Positions 1 through 13,240 of a stretch of 64,000 nucleotides of DNA are shown here, piece after piece (position 1 is the stretch's first letter; each line of letters starts with the position of its first letter). The notes under the pieces were generated by a model. The model was given only the letters and a program-made list of their open reading frames with translations, did no database searches and had not been told where the DNA came from. This DNA comes from Fallopia convolvulus (taxonomy: Eukaryota; Streptophyta; Magnoliopsida; Caryophyllales; Polygonaceae): assembly GCA_964016875.1 (NCBI GenBank), contig OZ024735.1, forward strand, positions 8,789,338-8,853,337, written 5' to 3'. A program made the translations under genes and the position numbers.

Positions 1-1881
1 TGGATGTGCTAGTCTGGGCCTAAGAAAAACATTTTGTAAAGACACATTCGACCGTTGAACCGTTTATGGCATTTTAGGAATGGGTGTAGGTTTGATGTAA
101 AATGGTACGAAGATTTTTCGTACCAGAACTTTTGCGAGTTTTTTTCTGTTTTTTGCTTGGATGGACTAGCATGGGCCTAAGAAAAAACTTTTTTAAAGAC
201 ACATTCGACCGTACAACCGTTTAGGGCATTTTCGGGAAGGGTCTTGGTTTGAGGCTGAATGGTACGAAGATTTTCGTACCTGAACTTTTGCGAGTTTTTT
301 CCGTTTTTTTGTCTTGGATGTGCTAGTTGGGGCCTAAGAAAAACATTTTGTAAAGACACATTCGACCGTTGAACCGTTTAGGGCATTTTCGGAATGGGTG
401 TAGGTTTGAGGTCAAATGGTACGAAGATTTTCGCACCAGAACTTTTGCGAGTTTTTTTCCGTTTTTTGGCTTGGATAGACTAGCATGGGCCTAAGAAAAA
501 CCTTTTGTAATGACACATTCAACCGTACAACCGTTTAGGGCATTTTCGGAAAGGGTCTTGGTTTGAGGATGAATTGTACGAAGATTTTCGTACCAGAACT
601 CTTGCGAGTTTTTTTCCGTTTTTTGGCTTGGATAGACTAGCATGGGCCTAAGAAAAACCTTTTGTAATGACACATTCAACCGTACAACCGTTTAGGGCAT
701 TTTCGGAAAGGGTCTTGGTTTGAGGATGAATTGTACGAAGATTTTCGTACCAGAACTCTTGCGAGTTTTTTTCCGTTTTTTGGCTTGGATAGACTAGCAT
801 GGGCCTAAGAAAAACCTTTTGTAAAGACACATTCGACCGTACAACCGCTTAGGGCATTTTCAGGAAGGGTCTTGGTTTAAGGCTGAATGGTACCAAGATT
901 TTCGTACCTGAACTTTTGCGAGTTTTTTCCGTTTTTTTGTCTTGGATGTGCTAGTTGGGGCCTAAGAAAAACATTTTGTAATGACACATTCGACCGTACA
1001 ACCGTTTAGGGAATTTTCGGGAAGTGTCTTGGTTTGAGGCTGAATGGTACGAAGATTTTCGTACCTGAACTTTTGCAAGTTTTTTCCGTTTTTTTGTCTT
1101 GGATGTGCTAGTTGGGGCCTAAGAAAAACATTTTGTAAGGACACATTCGACCGTTGAACCGTTTAGGGCATTTTCGCAATGGGTGTAGGTTTGAGGTAAA
1201 ATGGTACGAAGATTTCGTACTAGAACTTTTGCGAGTTTTTTTCTGTTTTATGCTTGGATGGACTAGCATGGGCCTAAGAAAAACCTTTTTTAAAGACACA
1301 TTCGACCGTACAACCATTTAGGGCATTTTCGGGAAGGGTCTTGTTTAAGGATGAATGGTACGAAGATTTTCGTAGTTGAACTTTTGCGAGTTTTTTTTCC
1401 GTTTTTTGGCTTGGATAGACTAGCATGGGCCTAAGAAAAACATTTTGTAAAGATACATTCAACCGTATAACCATTTAGGGCATTTTCGGGAAGGTTCTTG
1501 TTTTAAGGATGAATGGTACGAAGATTTTCGTACCAGAACTTTTGCGAGTTTTTTTCCGTTTTTTGGCTTGGATAGACTGGCATGGGCCTAAGAAAAACCT
1601 TTTGTAAAGACACATTCGACCGTACAACCGTGTAGGGCATTTTCGGGAAGGGTCTTTGTTTAAGAATGAATGGTACGAAAATCTTCGTACCAGAACTTTT
1701 GCGAGTTTTTTCGTTTTGTTTGTCTTGGATGTGCTAGTTGGGGCCTAAGAAAAACATTTTGTAACGACACATGCGACCGTTGAACCGTTTAGGGCATTTT
1801 CAGGAAGGGTCTTGGTTTGAGGCTGAATGGTACGAAGATTTTCGTACCAGAACTTTTGCGAGTTTTTTCCGTTTTTTGTCT
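1..1881 (+). repeat. 12-mer higher-order repeat, copy 1
   Basis: Twelve monomers make a unit of 1881 bp. The marker monomer starting at base 1 (TGGATGTGCTAGTCTGGGCC, then TTTATGGCATTTTAGGAATG) reappears at 1882 and 3764. Inside the unit two adjacent monomers (about 480-800) are near-identical to each other, a signature also seen in copies 2 and 3. The window edge may cut the first monomer. Confidence 0.9.
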
Positions 1882-3763
1882 TGGATGTGCTAGTTTGGGC
1901 CTAAGAAAAACATTTTGTAAAGACACATTCGACCGTTGAACCGTTTATGGCATTTTAGGAATGGGTGTAGGTTTGATGTAAAATGGTACGAAGATTTTTC
2001 TTACCAGAACTTTTGCGAGTTTTTTTCTGTTTTTTGCTTGGATGGACTAGCATGGGCCTAAGAAAAAACTTTTTTAAAGACACATTCGACCGTACAACCG
2101 TTTAGGGCATTTTCGGAAAGGGTCTTGGTTTGAGGCTGAATGGTACGAAGATTTTCGTACCTGAACTTTTGCGAGTTTTTTCCGTTTTTTTGTCTTGGAT
2201 GTGCTAGTTGGGGCCTAAGAAAAACATTTTGTAAAGACACATTCGACCGTTGAACCGTTTAGGGCATTTTCGGAATGGGTGTAGGTTTGAGGTCAAATGG
2301 TACGAAGATTTTCGCACCAGAACTTTTGCGAGTTTTTTTCCGTTTTTTGGCTTGGATAGACTAGCATGGGCCTAAGAAAAACCTTTTGTAATGACACATT
2401 CAACCGTACAACCGTTTAGGGCATTTTCGGAAAGGGTCTTGGTTTGAGGATGAATTGTACGAAGATTTTCGTACCAGAACTCTTGCGAGTTTTTTTCCGT
2501 TTTTTGGCTTGGATAGACTAGCATGGGCCTAAGAAAAACCTTTTGTAATGACACATTCAACCGTACAACCGTTTAGGGCATTTTCGGAAAGGGTCTTGGT
2601 TTGAGGATGAATTGTACGAAGATTTTCGTACCAGAACTCTTGCGAGTTTTTTTCCGTTTTTTGGCTTGGATAGACTAGCATGGGCCTAAGAAAAACCTTT
2701 TGTAAAGACACATTCGACCGTACAACCGCTTAGGGCATTTTCAGGAAGGGTCTTGGTTTAAGGCTGAATGGTACCAAGATTTTCGTACCTGAACTTTTGC
2801 GAGTTTTTTCCGTTTTTTTGTCTTGGATGTGCTAGTTGGGGCCTAAGAAAAACATTTTGTAATGACACATTCGACCGTACAACCGTTTAGGGAATTTTCG
2901 GGAAGTGTCTTGGTTTGAGGCTGAATGGTACGAAGATTTTCGTACCTGAACTTTTGCAAGTTTTTTCCGTTTTTTTGTCTTGGATGTGCTAGTTGGGGCC
3001 TAAGAAAAACATTTTGTAAGGACACATTCGACCGTTGAACCGTTTAGGGCATTTTCGCAATGGGTGTAGGTTTGAGGTAAAATGGTACGAAGATTTCGTA
3101 CTAGAACTTTTGCGAGTTTTTTTCTGTTTTATGCTTGGATGGACTAGCATGGGCCTAAGAAAAACCTTTTTTAAAGACACATTCGACCGTACAACCATTT
3201 AGGGCATTTTCGGGAAGGGTCTTGTTTAAGGATGAATGGTACGAAGATTTTCGTAGTTGAACTTTTGCGAGTTTTTTTTCCGTTTTTTGGCTTGGATAGA
3301 CTAGCATGGGCCTAAGAAAAACATTTTGTAAAGACACATTCAATCGTATAACCATTTAGGGCATTTTCGGGAAGGTTCTTGTTTTAAGGATGAATGGTAC
3401 GAAGATTTTCGTACCAGAACTTTTGCGAGTTTTTTTCCGTTTTTTGGCTTGGATAGACTGGCATGGGCCTAAGAAAAACCTTTTGTAAAGACACATTCGA
3501 CCGTACAACCGTGTAGGGCATTTTCGGGAAGGGTCTTTGTTTAAGAATGAATGGTACGAAAATCTTCGTACCAGAACTTTTGCGAGTTTTTTTCGTTTTG
3601 TTTGTCTTGGATGTGCTAGTTGGGGCCTAAGAAAAACATTTTGTAACGACACATGCGACCGTTGAACCGTTTAGGGCATTTTCAGGAAGGGTCTTGGTTT
3701 GAGGCTGAATGGTACGAAGATTTTCGTACCAGAACTTTTGCGAGTTTTTTCCGTTTTTTGTCT
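1882..3763 (+). repeat. 12-mer higher-order repeat, copy 2
   Basis: This is a near-identical copy of 1-1881 with the same order of monomer variants. It is 1 bp longer because of a T-run near 3590. Only scattered substitutions separate the two, for example CAACCGTATAACC against CAATCGTATAACC near 3350. Confidence 0.9.
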
Positions 3764-4910
3764 TGGATGTGCTAGTCTGGGCCTAAGAAAAACATTTTGT
3801 AAAGACACATTCGACCGTTGAACCGTTTATGGCATTTTAGGAATGGGTGTAGGTTTGATGTAAAATGGTACGAAGATTTTTCGTACCAGAACTTTTGCGA
3901 GTTTTTTTCTGTTTTTTGCTTGGATGGACTAGCATGGGCCTAAGAAAAAACTTTTTTAAAGACACATTCGACCGTACAACCGTTTAGGGCATTTTCGGGA
4001 AGGGTCTTGGTTTGAGGCTGAATGGTACGAAGATTTTCGTACCTGAACTTTTGCGAGTTTTTTCCGTTTTTTTGTCTTGGATGTGCTAGTTGGGGCCTAA
4101 GAAAAACATTTTGTAAAGACACATTCGACCGTTGAACCGTTTAGGGCATTTTCGGAATGGGTGTAGGTTTGAGGTCAAATGGTACGAAGATTTTCGCACC
4201 AGAACTTTTGCGAGTTTTTTTCCGTTTTTTGGCTTGGATAGACTAGCATGGGCCTAAGAAAAACCTTTTGTAATGACACATTCAACCGTACAACCGTTTA
4301 GGGCATTTTCGGAAAGGGTCTTGGTTTGAGGATGAATTGTACGAAGATTTTCGTACCAGAACTCTTGCGAGTTTTTTTCCGTTTTTTGGCTTGGATAGAC
4401 TAGCATGGGCCTAAGAAAAACCTTTTGTAATGACACATTCAACTGTACAACCGTTTAGGGCATTTTCGGAAAGGGTCTTGGTTTGAGGATGAATTGTACG
4501 AAGATTTTCGTACCAGAACTCTTGCGAGTTTTTTTCCGTTTTTTGGCTTGGATAGACTAGCATGGGCCTAAGAAAAACCTTTTGTAAAGACACATTCGAC
4601 CGTACAACCGCTTAGGGCATTTTCAGGAAGGGTCTTGGTTTAAGGCTGAATGGTACCAAGATTTTCGTACCTGAACTTTTGCGAGTTTTTTCCGTTTTTT
4701 TGTCTTGGATGTGCTAGTTGGGGCCTAAGAAAAACATTTTGTAATGACACATTCGACCGTACAACCGTTTAGGGAATTTTCGGGAAGTGTCTTGGTTTGA
4801 GGCTGAATGGTACGAAGATTTTCGTACCTGAACTTTTGCAAGTTTTTTCCGTTTTTTTGTCTTGGATGTGCTAGTTGGGGCCTAAGAAAAACATTTTGTA
4901 AGGACACATT
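3764..4910 (+). repeat. 12-mer higher-order repeat, copy 3, broken after about 7 monomers
   Basis: The unit follows copies 1 and 2 closely until about 4930. It then switches to a different monomer series (GATGTCAAATGGTATGAAG) that is also present near 9980 and 22160. The switch inside an otherwise regular unit is a recombination boundary of the satellite. Confidence 0.8.
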
Positions 4911-7068
4911 CGACCGTTGAACCGTTTAGGGCATTTTCGGAATGGGTGTAGGTTTGATGTCAAATGGTATGAAGATTTTTGCACCAGAACTTTTGCGAGT
5001 TTTTTTCCGTTTTTTGGCTTGGATAGACTAGCATGGGATTAAGAAAAACCTTTGGTAAAGACACATTCGACCGTTGAACCATTTATGGCATTTTCGGAAT
5101 AGGTGTAGGTTTGAGGTAAAATGGTACGAAGATTTTCGTACCAGAACTTTTGCGAGTTTTTTTCTGTTTTTTGCTTGGATGGACTAGCATGGGTCTAAGA
5201 AAAACCTTTTTTAAAGACACATTCGACCGTACAACGATTTAGGGCATTTTCGGAATGGGTCTTGGTTTGAGGATGAATGGTACGAAGATTTAATCTTCGT
5301 ACCATAACTTTTGCAAGTTTTTTCCGTTTTTTTGTCTTGGATGTACTAGTTGGGGCCTAAGAAAAACATTTTGTAACGACACATTCGACCGTTCAACCGT
5401 TTAGGGCATTTTCGGGAAGTGTCTTGGTTTGAGGCTGAATGGTACGAAGATTTTCGTACGTGAACTTTTGCGAGTTTTTTCCCTTTTTTGTCTTGGATTT
5501 GCTTATTGGGGCCTAAGGAATTTTTTTTGTAAAGACACATTCGACCGTTGAACCATTTAGGGCATTTTCGGAATGAATGTAGGTTTGAGGTTAAATGGTA
5601 CGAAGATATTCGTACGAGAACTTTTGCGAGTTTTTTTCCGTTTTCTGGATTGGATGGACTAGCATGGGCCTAAGAAAAACCTTATACAAAGACACCTTCG
5701 ACCGTACGACAGTTTTGGGCATTTTCGGGAAGGGTCTTGGTTTGAGGTCAAATGGTACGAAGATTATTGCACCAGAACTTTTGCGAGTTTTTTTCCGTTT
5801 TTTTTGCTTGGATAGACTAGCATGGGCCTAAGAAAAACCTTTTGTAATGACACATTCAACCGTACAACCGTTTAGGGCATTTTCGGAAAGGGTCTTGGTT
5901 TGAGGATGAATTGTACGAAGATTTTCGTACCAGAACTCTTGCGAGTTCTTTTCCGTTTTTTGGCTTGGATAGACTAGCATGGGCCTAAGAAAAACCTTTT
6001 GTAAAGACACATTCGACCGTACAACCGTTTAGGGAATTTTCGGGAAGGGTCTTGGTTTGAGGCTGAATGGTACGAAGATTTAATCTTCGTACCAGAACTT
6101 TTGCAAGTTTTTTCCGTTTTTTTGTCTTGGATGTGCTAGTTGGGGCCTAAGAAAAACATTTTGTAACGACACATTCGACCGTACAACCGTTACGGGCATT
6201 TTCGGGAAGTGTCTTTGTTTGAGGCTGAATGGTACGAAGATTTTCGTACCTGAACTTTTGCAAGTTTTTTTCGTTTTTTTGTCTTGGATGTGCTAGTTGG
6301 GGCCTAAGAAAAACATTTTGTAAAGACACATTCGACCGTTGAACCGTTTAGGGCATTTTCGCAATGGGTGTAGGTTTGAGGTAAAATGGTACGAAGATTT
6401 TCGTACTAGAACTTTTGCGAGTTTTTTTCTGTTTTATGCTTGGATGGACTAGCATGGGCCTAAGAAAAACCTTTTTTAAAGACACATTCGACCGTACAAC
6501 CGTGTAGGGCATTTTCGGGAAGGGTCTTGTTTAAGGATGAATGGTACGAAGATTTTCGTAGTAGAACTTTTGCGAGTTTTTTTTCCGTTTTTTGGCTTGG
6601 ATAGACTAGCATGGGCCTAAGAAAAACATTTTGTAAAGACACATTCAACCGTATAACCATTTAGGGCATTTTCGGGAAGGTTCTTGTTTTGAGGATGAAT
6701 GGTACGAAGATTTTCGTACCAGAACTTTTGCGAGTTTTTTTCCGTTTTTTGGCTTGGATAGACTGGCATGGGCCTAAGAAAAACCTTTTGTAAAGACACA
6801 TTCGACCGTACAACCGTGTAGGGCATTTTCGGGAAGGGTCTTTGTTTAAGAATGAATGGTACGAAAATCTTCGTACCAGAACTTTTGCGAGTTTTTTTCG
6901 TTTTGTTTGTCTTGGATGTGCTAGTTGGGGCCTAAGAAAAACATTTTGTAACGACACATGCGACCGTTGAACCGTTTAGGGCATTTTCAGGAAGGGTCTT
7001 GGTTTGAGGCTGAATGGTACGAAGATTTTCGTACCAGAAATTTTGCGAGTTTTTTCCGTTTTTTGTCT
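4911..7068 (+). repeat. Rearranged satellite segment between 12-mer units
   Basis: Monomers here are drawn from several series. 5040-5830 resembles 10080-11160 and 22250-23340, including a variant with CCTTATACAAAGACACC and one with an expanded dyad. 6400-7060 resembles the end of the 12-mer (1210-1880). The marker-to-marker distance from 3764 to 7069 is 3305 bp, about 21 monomers, so this is not a simple multiple of the 12-mer. Confidence 0.75.
5279..5303. repeat. Expanded satellite dyad, T-centred (representative)
   Basis: Here the normal dyad (8-bp arms GGTACGAA and TTCGTACC around 4 bases) is enlarged to perfect 12-bp arms, GGTACGAAGATT and AATCTTCGTACC, around a single T. Further T-centred copies lie at 6069-6093, 10309-10333, 10627-10651, 22485-22509, 22803-22827 and 32305-32329. 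Versions with damaged left arms (ATTACG) occur near 35917 and 63076. Confidence 0.9.
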
Positions 7069-8949
7069 TGGATGTGCTAGTTTGGGCCTAAGAAAAACAT
7101 TTTGTAAAGACACATTCGACCGTACAACCGTTTAGGGCATTTTCGGGAAGTGTCTTGGTTTGAGGCTGAATGGTACGAAGATTTTCGTACCTGAACTTTT
7201 GCGAGTTTTTTCCTTTTTTTTGTCTTGGATGTGCTAGTTGGTGCCTAAGAAAAACATTTTGTAAAGACACCTTTGACCGTTGAACCGTTTATGGCATTTT
7301 CGGAATGGGTGTAGGTTTGAGGTAAAATGGTACGAAGATTTTCGTACCAGAACTTTTGCGAGTTTTTTTCTGTTTTTTGCTTGGATGGACTAGCATGGGC
7401 CTAAGAAAAAACTTTTTTAAAGACACATTCGACCGTACAACCGTTTAGGGCATTTTCGGGAAGGGTCTTGGTTTGAGGCTGAACGGTACGAAGATTTTCG
7501 TACCTGAACTTTTGCGAGTTTTTTCCGTTTTTTTGTCTTGGATGTGCTAGTTGGGGCCTAAGAAAAACATTTTGTAAAGACACATTCGACCGTTGAACCG
7601 TTTAGGGCATTTTCGGAATGGGTGTAGGTTTGAGGTCAAATGGTACGAAGATTTTCGCACCAGAACTTTTGCGAGTTTTTTTCCGTTTTTTGGCTTGGAT
7701 AGACTAGCATGGGCCTAAGAAAAACCTTTTGTAATGACACATTCAACCGTACAACCGTTTAGGGCATTTTCGGAAAGGGTCTTGGTTTGAGGATGAATTG
7801 TACGAAGATTTTCGTACCAGAACTCTTGCGAGTTTTTTTCCGTTTTTTGGCTTGGATAGACTAGCATGGGCCTAAGAAAAACCTTTTGTAAAGACACATT
7901 CGACCGTACAACCGCTTAGGGCATTTTCAGGAAGGGTCTTGGTTTAAGGCTGAATGGTACCAAGATTTTCGTACCTGAACTTTTGCGAGTTTTTTCCGTT
8001 TTTTTGTCTTGGATGTGCTAGTTGGGGCCTAAGAAAAACATTTTGTAATGACACATTCGACCGTACAACCGTTTAGGGAATTTTCGGGAAGTGTCTTGGT
8101 TTGAGGCTGAATGGTACGAAGATTTTCGTACCTGAACTTTTGCAAGTTTTTTCCGTTTTTTTGTCTTGGATGTGCTAGTTGGGGCCTAAGAAAAACATTT
8201 TGTAAGGACACATTCGACCGTTGAACCGTTTAGGGCATTTTCGCAATGGGTGTAGGTTTGAGGTAAAATGGTACGAAGATTTCGTACTAGAACTTTTGCG
8301 AGTTTTTTTCTGTTTTATGCTTGGATGGACTAGCATGGGCCTAAGAAAAACCTTTTTTAAAGACACATTCGACCGTACAACCATTTAGGGCATTTTCGGG
8401 AAGGGTCTTGTTTAAGGATGAATGGTACGAAGATTTTCGTAGTTGAACTTTTGCGAGTTTTTTTTCCGTTTTTTGGCTTGGATAGACTAGCATGGGCCTA
8501 AGAAAAACATTTTGTAAAGACACATTCAACCGTATAACCATTTAGGGCATTTTCGGGAAGGTTCTTGTTTTAAGGATGAATGGTACGAAGATTTTCGTAC
8601 CAGAACTTTTGCGAGTTTTTTTCCGTTTTTTGGCTTGGATAGACTGGCATGGGCCTAAGAAAAACCTTTTGTAAAGACACATTCGACCGTACAACCGTGT
8701 AGGGCATTTTCGGGAAGGGTCTTTGTTTAAGAATGAATGGTACGAAAATCTTCGTACCAGAACTTTTGCGAGTTTTTTTCGTTTTGTTTGTCTTGGATGT
8801 GCTAGTTGGGGCCTAAGAAAAACATTTTGTAACGACACATGTGACCGTTGAACCGTTTAGGGCATTTTCAGGAAGGGTCTTGGTTTGAGGCTGAATGGTA
8901 CGAAGATTTTCGTACCAGAACTTTTGCGAGTTTTTTCCGTTTTTTGTCT
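7069..8949 (+). repeat. 12-mer higher-order repeat, variant composition
   Basis: The distance between markers TGGATGTGCTAGTTTGGGCC at 7069 and 8950 is again 1881 bp, yet the content differs from copies 1-3. One of the paired near-identical monomers is missing (single copy near 7715-7897), and an extra monomer pair occurs at the start (7069-7380). The unit length is kept although the composition changed. Confidence 0.75.
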
Positions 8950-11332
8950 TGGATGTGCTAGTTTGGGCCTAAGAAAAACATTTTGTAAAGACACATTCGA
9001 CCGTTGAACCGTTTATGGCATTTTAGGAATGGGTGTAGGTTTGATGTAAAATGGTACGAAGATTTTTCGTACCAGAACTTTTGCGAGTTTTTTTCTGTTT
9101 TTTGCTTGGATGGACTAGCATGGGCCTAAGAAAAAACTTTTTTAAAGACACATTCGACCGTACAACCGTTTAGGGCATTTTCGGGAAGGGTCTTGGTTTG
9201 AGGCTGAATGGTACGAAGATTTTCGTACCTGAACTTTTGCGAGTTTTTTCCGTTTTTTTGTCTTGGATGTGCTAGTTGGGGCCTAAGAAAAACATTTTGT
9301 AAAGACACATTCGACCGTTGAACCGTTTAGGGCATTTTCGGAATGGGTGTAGGTTTGAGGTCAAATGGTACGAAGATTTTCGCACCAGAACTTTTGCGAG
9401 TTTTTTTCCGTTTTTTGGCTTGGATAGACTAGCATGGGCCTAAGAAAAACCTTTTGTAATGACACATTCAACCGTACAACCGTTTAGGGCATTTTCGGAA
9501 AGGGTCTTGGTTTGAGGATGAATTGTACGAAGATTTTCGTACCAGAACTCTTGCGAGTTTTTTTCCGTTTTTTGGCTTGGATAGACTAGCATGGGCCTAA
9601 GAAAAACCTTTTGTAAAGACACATTCGACCGTACAACCGTTTAGGGCATTTTCAGGAAGGGTCTTTGTTTAAGGCTGAATGGTACGAAAATCTTCGTACC
9701 TGAACTTTTGCGAGTTTTTTCCGTTTTTTGGCTTGGATGTGCTAGTTGGGTTCTAAGAAAAACATTTTGTAGAGAGACACATTCGACCGTACCACCGTTT
9801 AGGGCATTTTCGGGAAGGGTCTTGGTTTGAGGCTGAATGGTACGAAGATTTTCGTACCTGAAATTTTTCGAGTTTTTTCCGTTTTTTTGTCTTGGATTTG
9901 CTAGTTGGGGCCTAAGAAAAACATTTTGTAAGGACACATTCGACCGTTGAACCGTTTAGGGCATTTTCGGAATGGGTGTAGGTTTGATGTCAAATGGTAT
10001 GAAGATTTTTGCACCAGAACTTTTGCGAGTTTTTTTCCGTTTTTTGGCTTGGATAGACTAGCATGGGATTAAGAAAAACCTTTTGTAAAGACACATTCGA
10101 CCGTTGAACCATTTATGGCATTTTCGGAATAGGTGTACGTTTGAGGTAAAATGGTACGAAGATTTTCGTACCAGAACTTTTGCGAGTTTTTTTCTGTTTT
10201 TTGCTTGGATGGACTAGCATGGGTCTAAGAAAAACCTTTTTTAAAGACACATTAGACCGTACAACGATTTAGGGCATTTTCGGAATGGGTCTTGGTTTGA
10301 GGATGAATGGTACGAAGATTTAATCTTCGTACCATAACTTTTGCAAGTTTTTTCCGTTTTTTTGTCTTGGATGTACTAGTTGGGGCCTAAGAAAAACATT
10401 TTGTAACGACACATTCGACCGTTGAACCATTTATGGCATTTTCGGAATAGGTGTAGGTTTGAGGTAAAATGGTACGAAGATTTTCGTACCAGAACTTTTG
10501 CGAGTTTTTTTCTGTTTTTTGCTTGGATGGACTAGCATGGGTCTAAGAAAAACCTTTTTTAAAGACACATTCGACCGTACAACGATTTAGGGCATTTTCG
10601 GAATGGGTCTTGGTTTGAGGATGAATGGTACGAAGATTTAATCTTCGTACCATAACTTTTGCAAGTTTTTTCCGTTTTTTTGTCTTGGATGTACTAGTTG
10701 GGGCCTAAGAAAAACATTTTGTAACGACACATTCGACCGTTCAACCGTTTAGGGCATTTTCGGGAAGTGTCTTGGTTTGAGGCTGAATGGTACGAAGATT
10801 TTCGTACGTGAACTTTTGCGAGTTTTTTCCCTTTTTTGTCTTGGATTTGCTTATTGGGGCCTAAGGAATTTTTTTTGTAAAGACACATTCGACCGTTGAA
10901 CCATTTAGGGCATTTTCGGAATGAATGTAGGTTAGAGGTTAAATGGTACGAAGATATTCGTACGAGAACTTTTGCGAGTTTTTTTCCGTTTTCTGGATTG
11001 GATGGACTAGCATGGGCCTAAGAAAAACCTTATACAAAGACACCTTCGACCGTACGACAGTTTTGGGCATTTTCGGGAAGGGTCTTGGTTTGAGGTCAAA
11101 TGGTACGAAGATTATTGCACCAGAACTTTTGCGAGTTTTTTTCCGTTTTTTTTGCTTGGATAGACTAGCATGGCCTAAGAAAAACCTTTTGTAAAGACAC
11201 ATTCAACCGTACAATCGTTTAGGGCATTTTCGAGAAGGGTCTTGGATTGAGGATGAATGGTACGAAGATTTTCGTACCAGAACTTTTGTGATTTTTTTTT
11301 CCGTTTTTTGGTCTGGATAGAATAGCATGGGC
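7400..11332 (+). repeat. 25-monomer super-HOR, copy 1 (3932 bp)
   Basis: Sequence from about 7.4 kb matches sequence 3932 bp downstream: 8029 with 11961, 8175 with 12107, 9126 with 13058, and the marker 8950 with 12882. The unit contains a 12-mer followed by a rearranged block with a local duplication (about 10110-10400 and 10430-10720). Exact edges are approximate. Confidence 0.8.
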
Positions 11333-13235
11333 CTAAGAAAAACCTTTTGTAAAGACACATTCGACCGTAAAACCGTTTAGGGCATTTTCTGGAAGGGTCT
11401 TGGTTTGAGGCTGAATGGTACGAAGATTTTCGTACCTGAACTTTTGCGAGTTTTTTCCGTTTTTTTGTCTTGGATGTGCTAGTTGGGGCCTAAGAAAAAC
11501 ATTTTGTAAAGACACATTCGACCGTTGAACCGTTTAGGGCATTTTCGGAATGGGTGTAGGTTTGAGGTCAAATGGTACGAAGATTTTCGCACCAGAACTT
11601 TTGCGAGTTTTTTTCCGTTTTTTGGCTTGGATAGACTAGCATGGGCCTAAGAAAAACCTTTTGTAATGACACATTCAACCGTACAACCGTTTAGGGCATT
11701 TTCGGAAAGGGTCTTGGTTTGAGGATGAATTGTACGAAGATTTTCGTACCAGAACTCTTGCGAGTTTTTTTCCGTTTTTTGGCTTGGATAGACTAGCATG
11801 GGCCTAAGAAAAACCTTTTGTAAAGACACATTCGACCGTACAACCGCTTAGGGCATTTTCAGGAAGGGTCTTGGTTTAAGGCTGAATGGTACCAAGATTT
11901 TCGTACCTGAACTTTTGCGAGTTTTTTCCGTTTTTTTGTCTTGGATGTGCTAGTTGGGGCCTAAGAAAAACATTTTGTAATGACACATTCGACCGTACAA
12001 CCGTTTAGGGAATTTTCGGGAAGTGTCTTGGTTTGAGGCTGAATGGTACGAAGATTTTCGTACCTGAACTTTTGCAAGTTTTTTCCGTTTTTTTGTCTTG
12101 GATGTGCTAGTTGGGGCCTAAGAAAAACATTTTGTAAGGACACATTCGACCGTTGAACCGTTTAGGGCATTTTCGCAATGGGTGTAGGTTTGAGGTAAAA
12201 TGGTACGAAGATTTCGTACTAGAACTTTTGCGAGTTTTTTTCTGTTTTATGCTTGGATGGACTAGCATGGGCCTAAGAAAAACCTTTTTTAAAGACACAT
12301 TCGACCGTACAACCATTTAGGGCATTTTCGGGAAGGGTCTTGTTTAAGGATGAATGGTACGAAGATTTTCGTAGTTGAACTTTTGCGAGTTTTTTTTCCG
12401 TTTTTTGGCTTGGATAAACTAGCATGGGCCTAAGAAAAACATTTTGTAAAGACACATTCAACCGTATAACCATTTAGGGCATTTTCGGGAAGGTTCTTGT
12501 TTTAAGGATGAATGGTACGAAGATTTTCGTACCAGAACTTTTGCGAGTTTTTTTCCGTTTTTTGGCTTGGATAGACTGGCATGGGCCTAAGAAAAACCTT
12601 TTGTAAAGACACATTCGACCGTACAACCGTGTAGGGCATTTTCGGGAAGGGTCTTTGTTTAAGAATGAATGGTACGAAAATCTTCGTACCAGAACTTTTG
12701 CGAGTTTTTTTCATTTTGTTTGTCTTGGATGTGCTAGTTGGGGCCTAAGAAAAACATTTTGTAACGACACATGCGACCGTTGAACCGTTTAGGGCATTTT
12801 CAGGAAGGGTCTTGGTTTGAGGCTGAATGGTACAAAGATTTTCGTACCAGAACTTTTGCGAGTTTTTTCCGTTTTTTGTCTTGGATGTGCTAGTTTGGGC
12901 CTAAGAAAAACATTTTGTAAAGACACATTCGACCGTTGAACCGTTTATGGCATTTTAGGAATGGGTGTAGGTTTGATGTAAAATGGTACGAAGATTTTTC
13001 GTACCAGAACTTTTGCGAGTTTTTTTCTGTTTTTTGCTTGGATGGACTAGCATGGGCCTAAGAAAAAACTTTTTTAAAGACATATTCGACCGTACAACCG
13101 TTTAGGGCATTTTCGGGAAGGGTCTTGGTTTGAGGCTGAATGGTACGAAGATTTTCGTACCTGAACTTTTGCGAGTTTTTTCCGTTTTTTTGTCTTGGAT
13201 GTGCTAGTTGGGGCCTAAGAAAAACATTTTGTAAA

Positions 13236-13240
13236 GACAC
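13236..13240 (+). other. Target-site duplication of element 1, left copy (GACAC)
   Basis: GACAC directly precedes the first TG of the left LTR and is repeated at 21481-21485 directly after the terminal CA. Five bases is the usual Ty3/gypsy duplication length. Confidence 0.97.

Larger units (their letters stand above)
1..13240 (+). repeat. Satellite array block 1, 156-157 bp monomer
   Basis: Head-to-tail monomers, all in one orientation, recur every 156-157 bp. Each carries the landmarks CCTAAGAAAAAC, GACACATTCGACCGT, TTTAGGGCATTTTCGG, a GGTACGAA/TTCGTACC dyad and GAACTTTTGCGAG followed by a T-run. Two monomer families interleave: one reads CGTACAACCG with GGTCTTGGTTTGAGGCTGAA, the other CGTTGAACCG with TGGGTGTAGGTTTGAGG. 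Monomers a HOR period apart are nearly identical while neighbours differ, which defines higher-order structure. Short antisense frames of about 60 codons recur once per monomer, but 157 is not a multiple of 3 and no protein family is recognisable, so I treat them as non-coding. Two intact CRM-like insertions in the same array support a centromeric location; that location is inference. Confidence 0.97.

Noticed and set aside
5595..5831. Sense-strand frames in satellite (also 10943-11194, 23119-23370, 58022-58345)
   Set aside because: They span monomer borders, are created by single-base variants and appear only where those variants occur. They are repeat artefacts.
177..12714. Regular antisense frames of about 60 codons once per satellite monomer (also in blocks 2-4)
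   Set aside because: They come from the low density of stop codons on that strand of the repeat. The monomer length is not a multiple of 3, the frames overlap and shift, and no domain or signal is recognisable.
1..13240. Possible CENP-B box in the monomer
   Set aside because: The nearest candidate, CTTCGTACCATTCAGCC on the minus strand of one monomer family, keeps TTCG and the central A at the right spacing but has CAGC for CGGG. It is not shared by the other family and plants lack a clear CENP-B role.
1..13240. CRISPR-like regular repeats
   Set aside because: The repeats are contiguous with no unique spacers, and the DNA is clearly plant nuclear with LTR retrotransposons.
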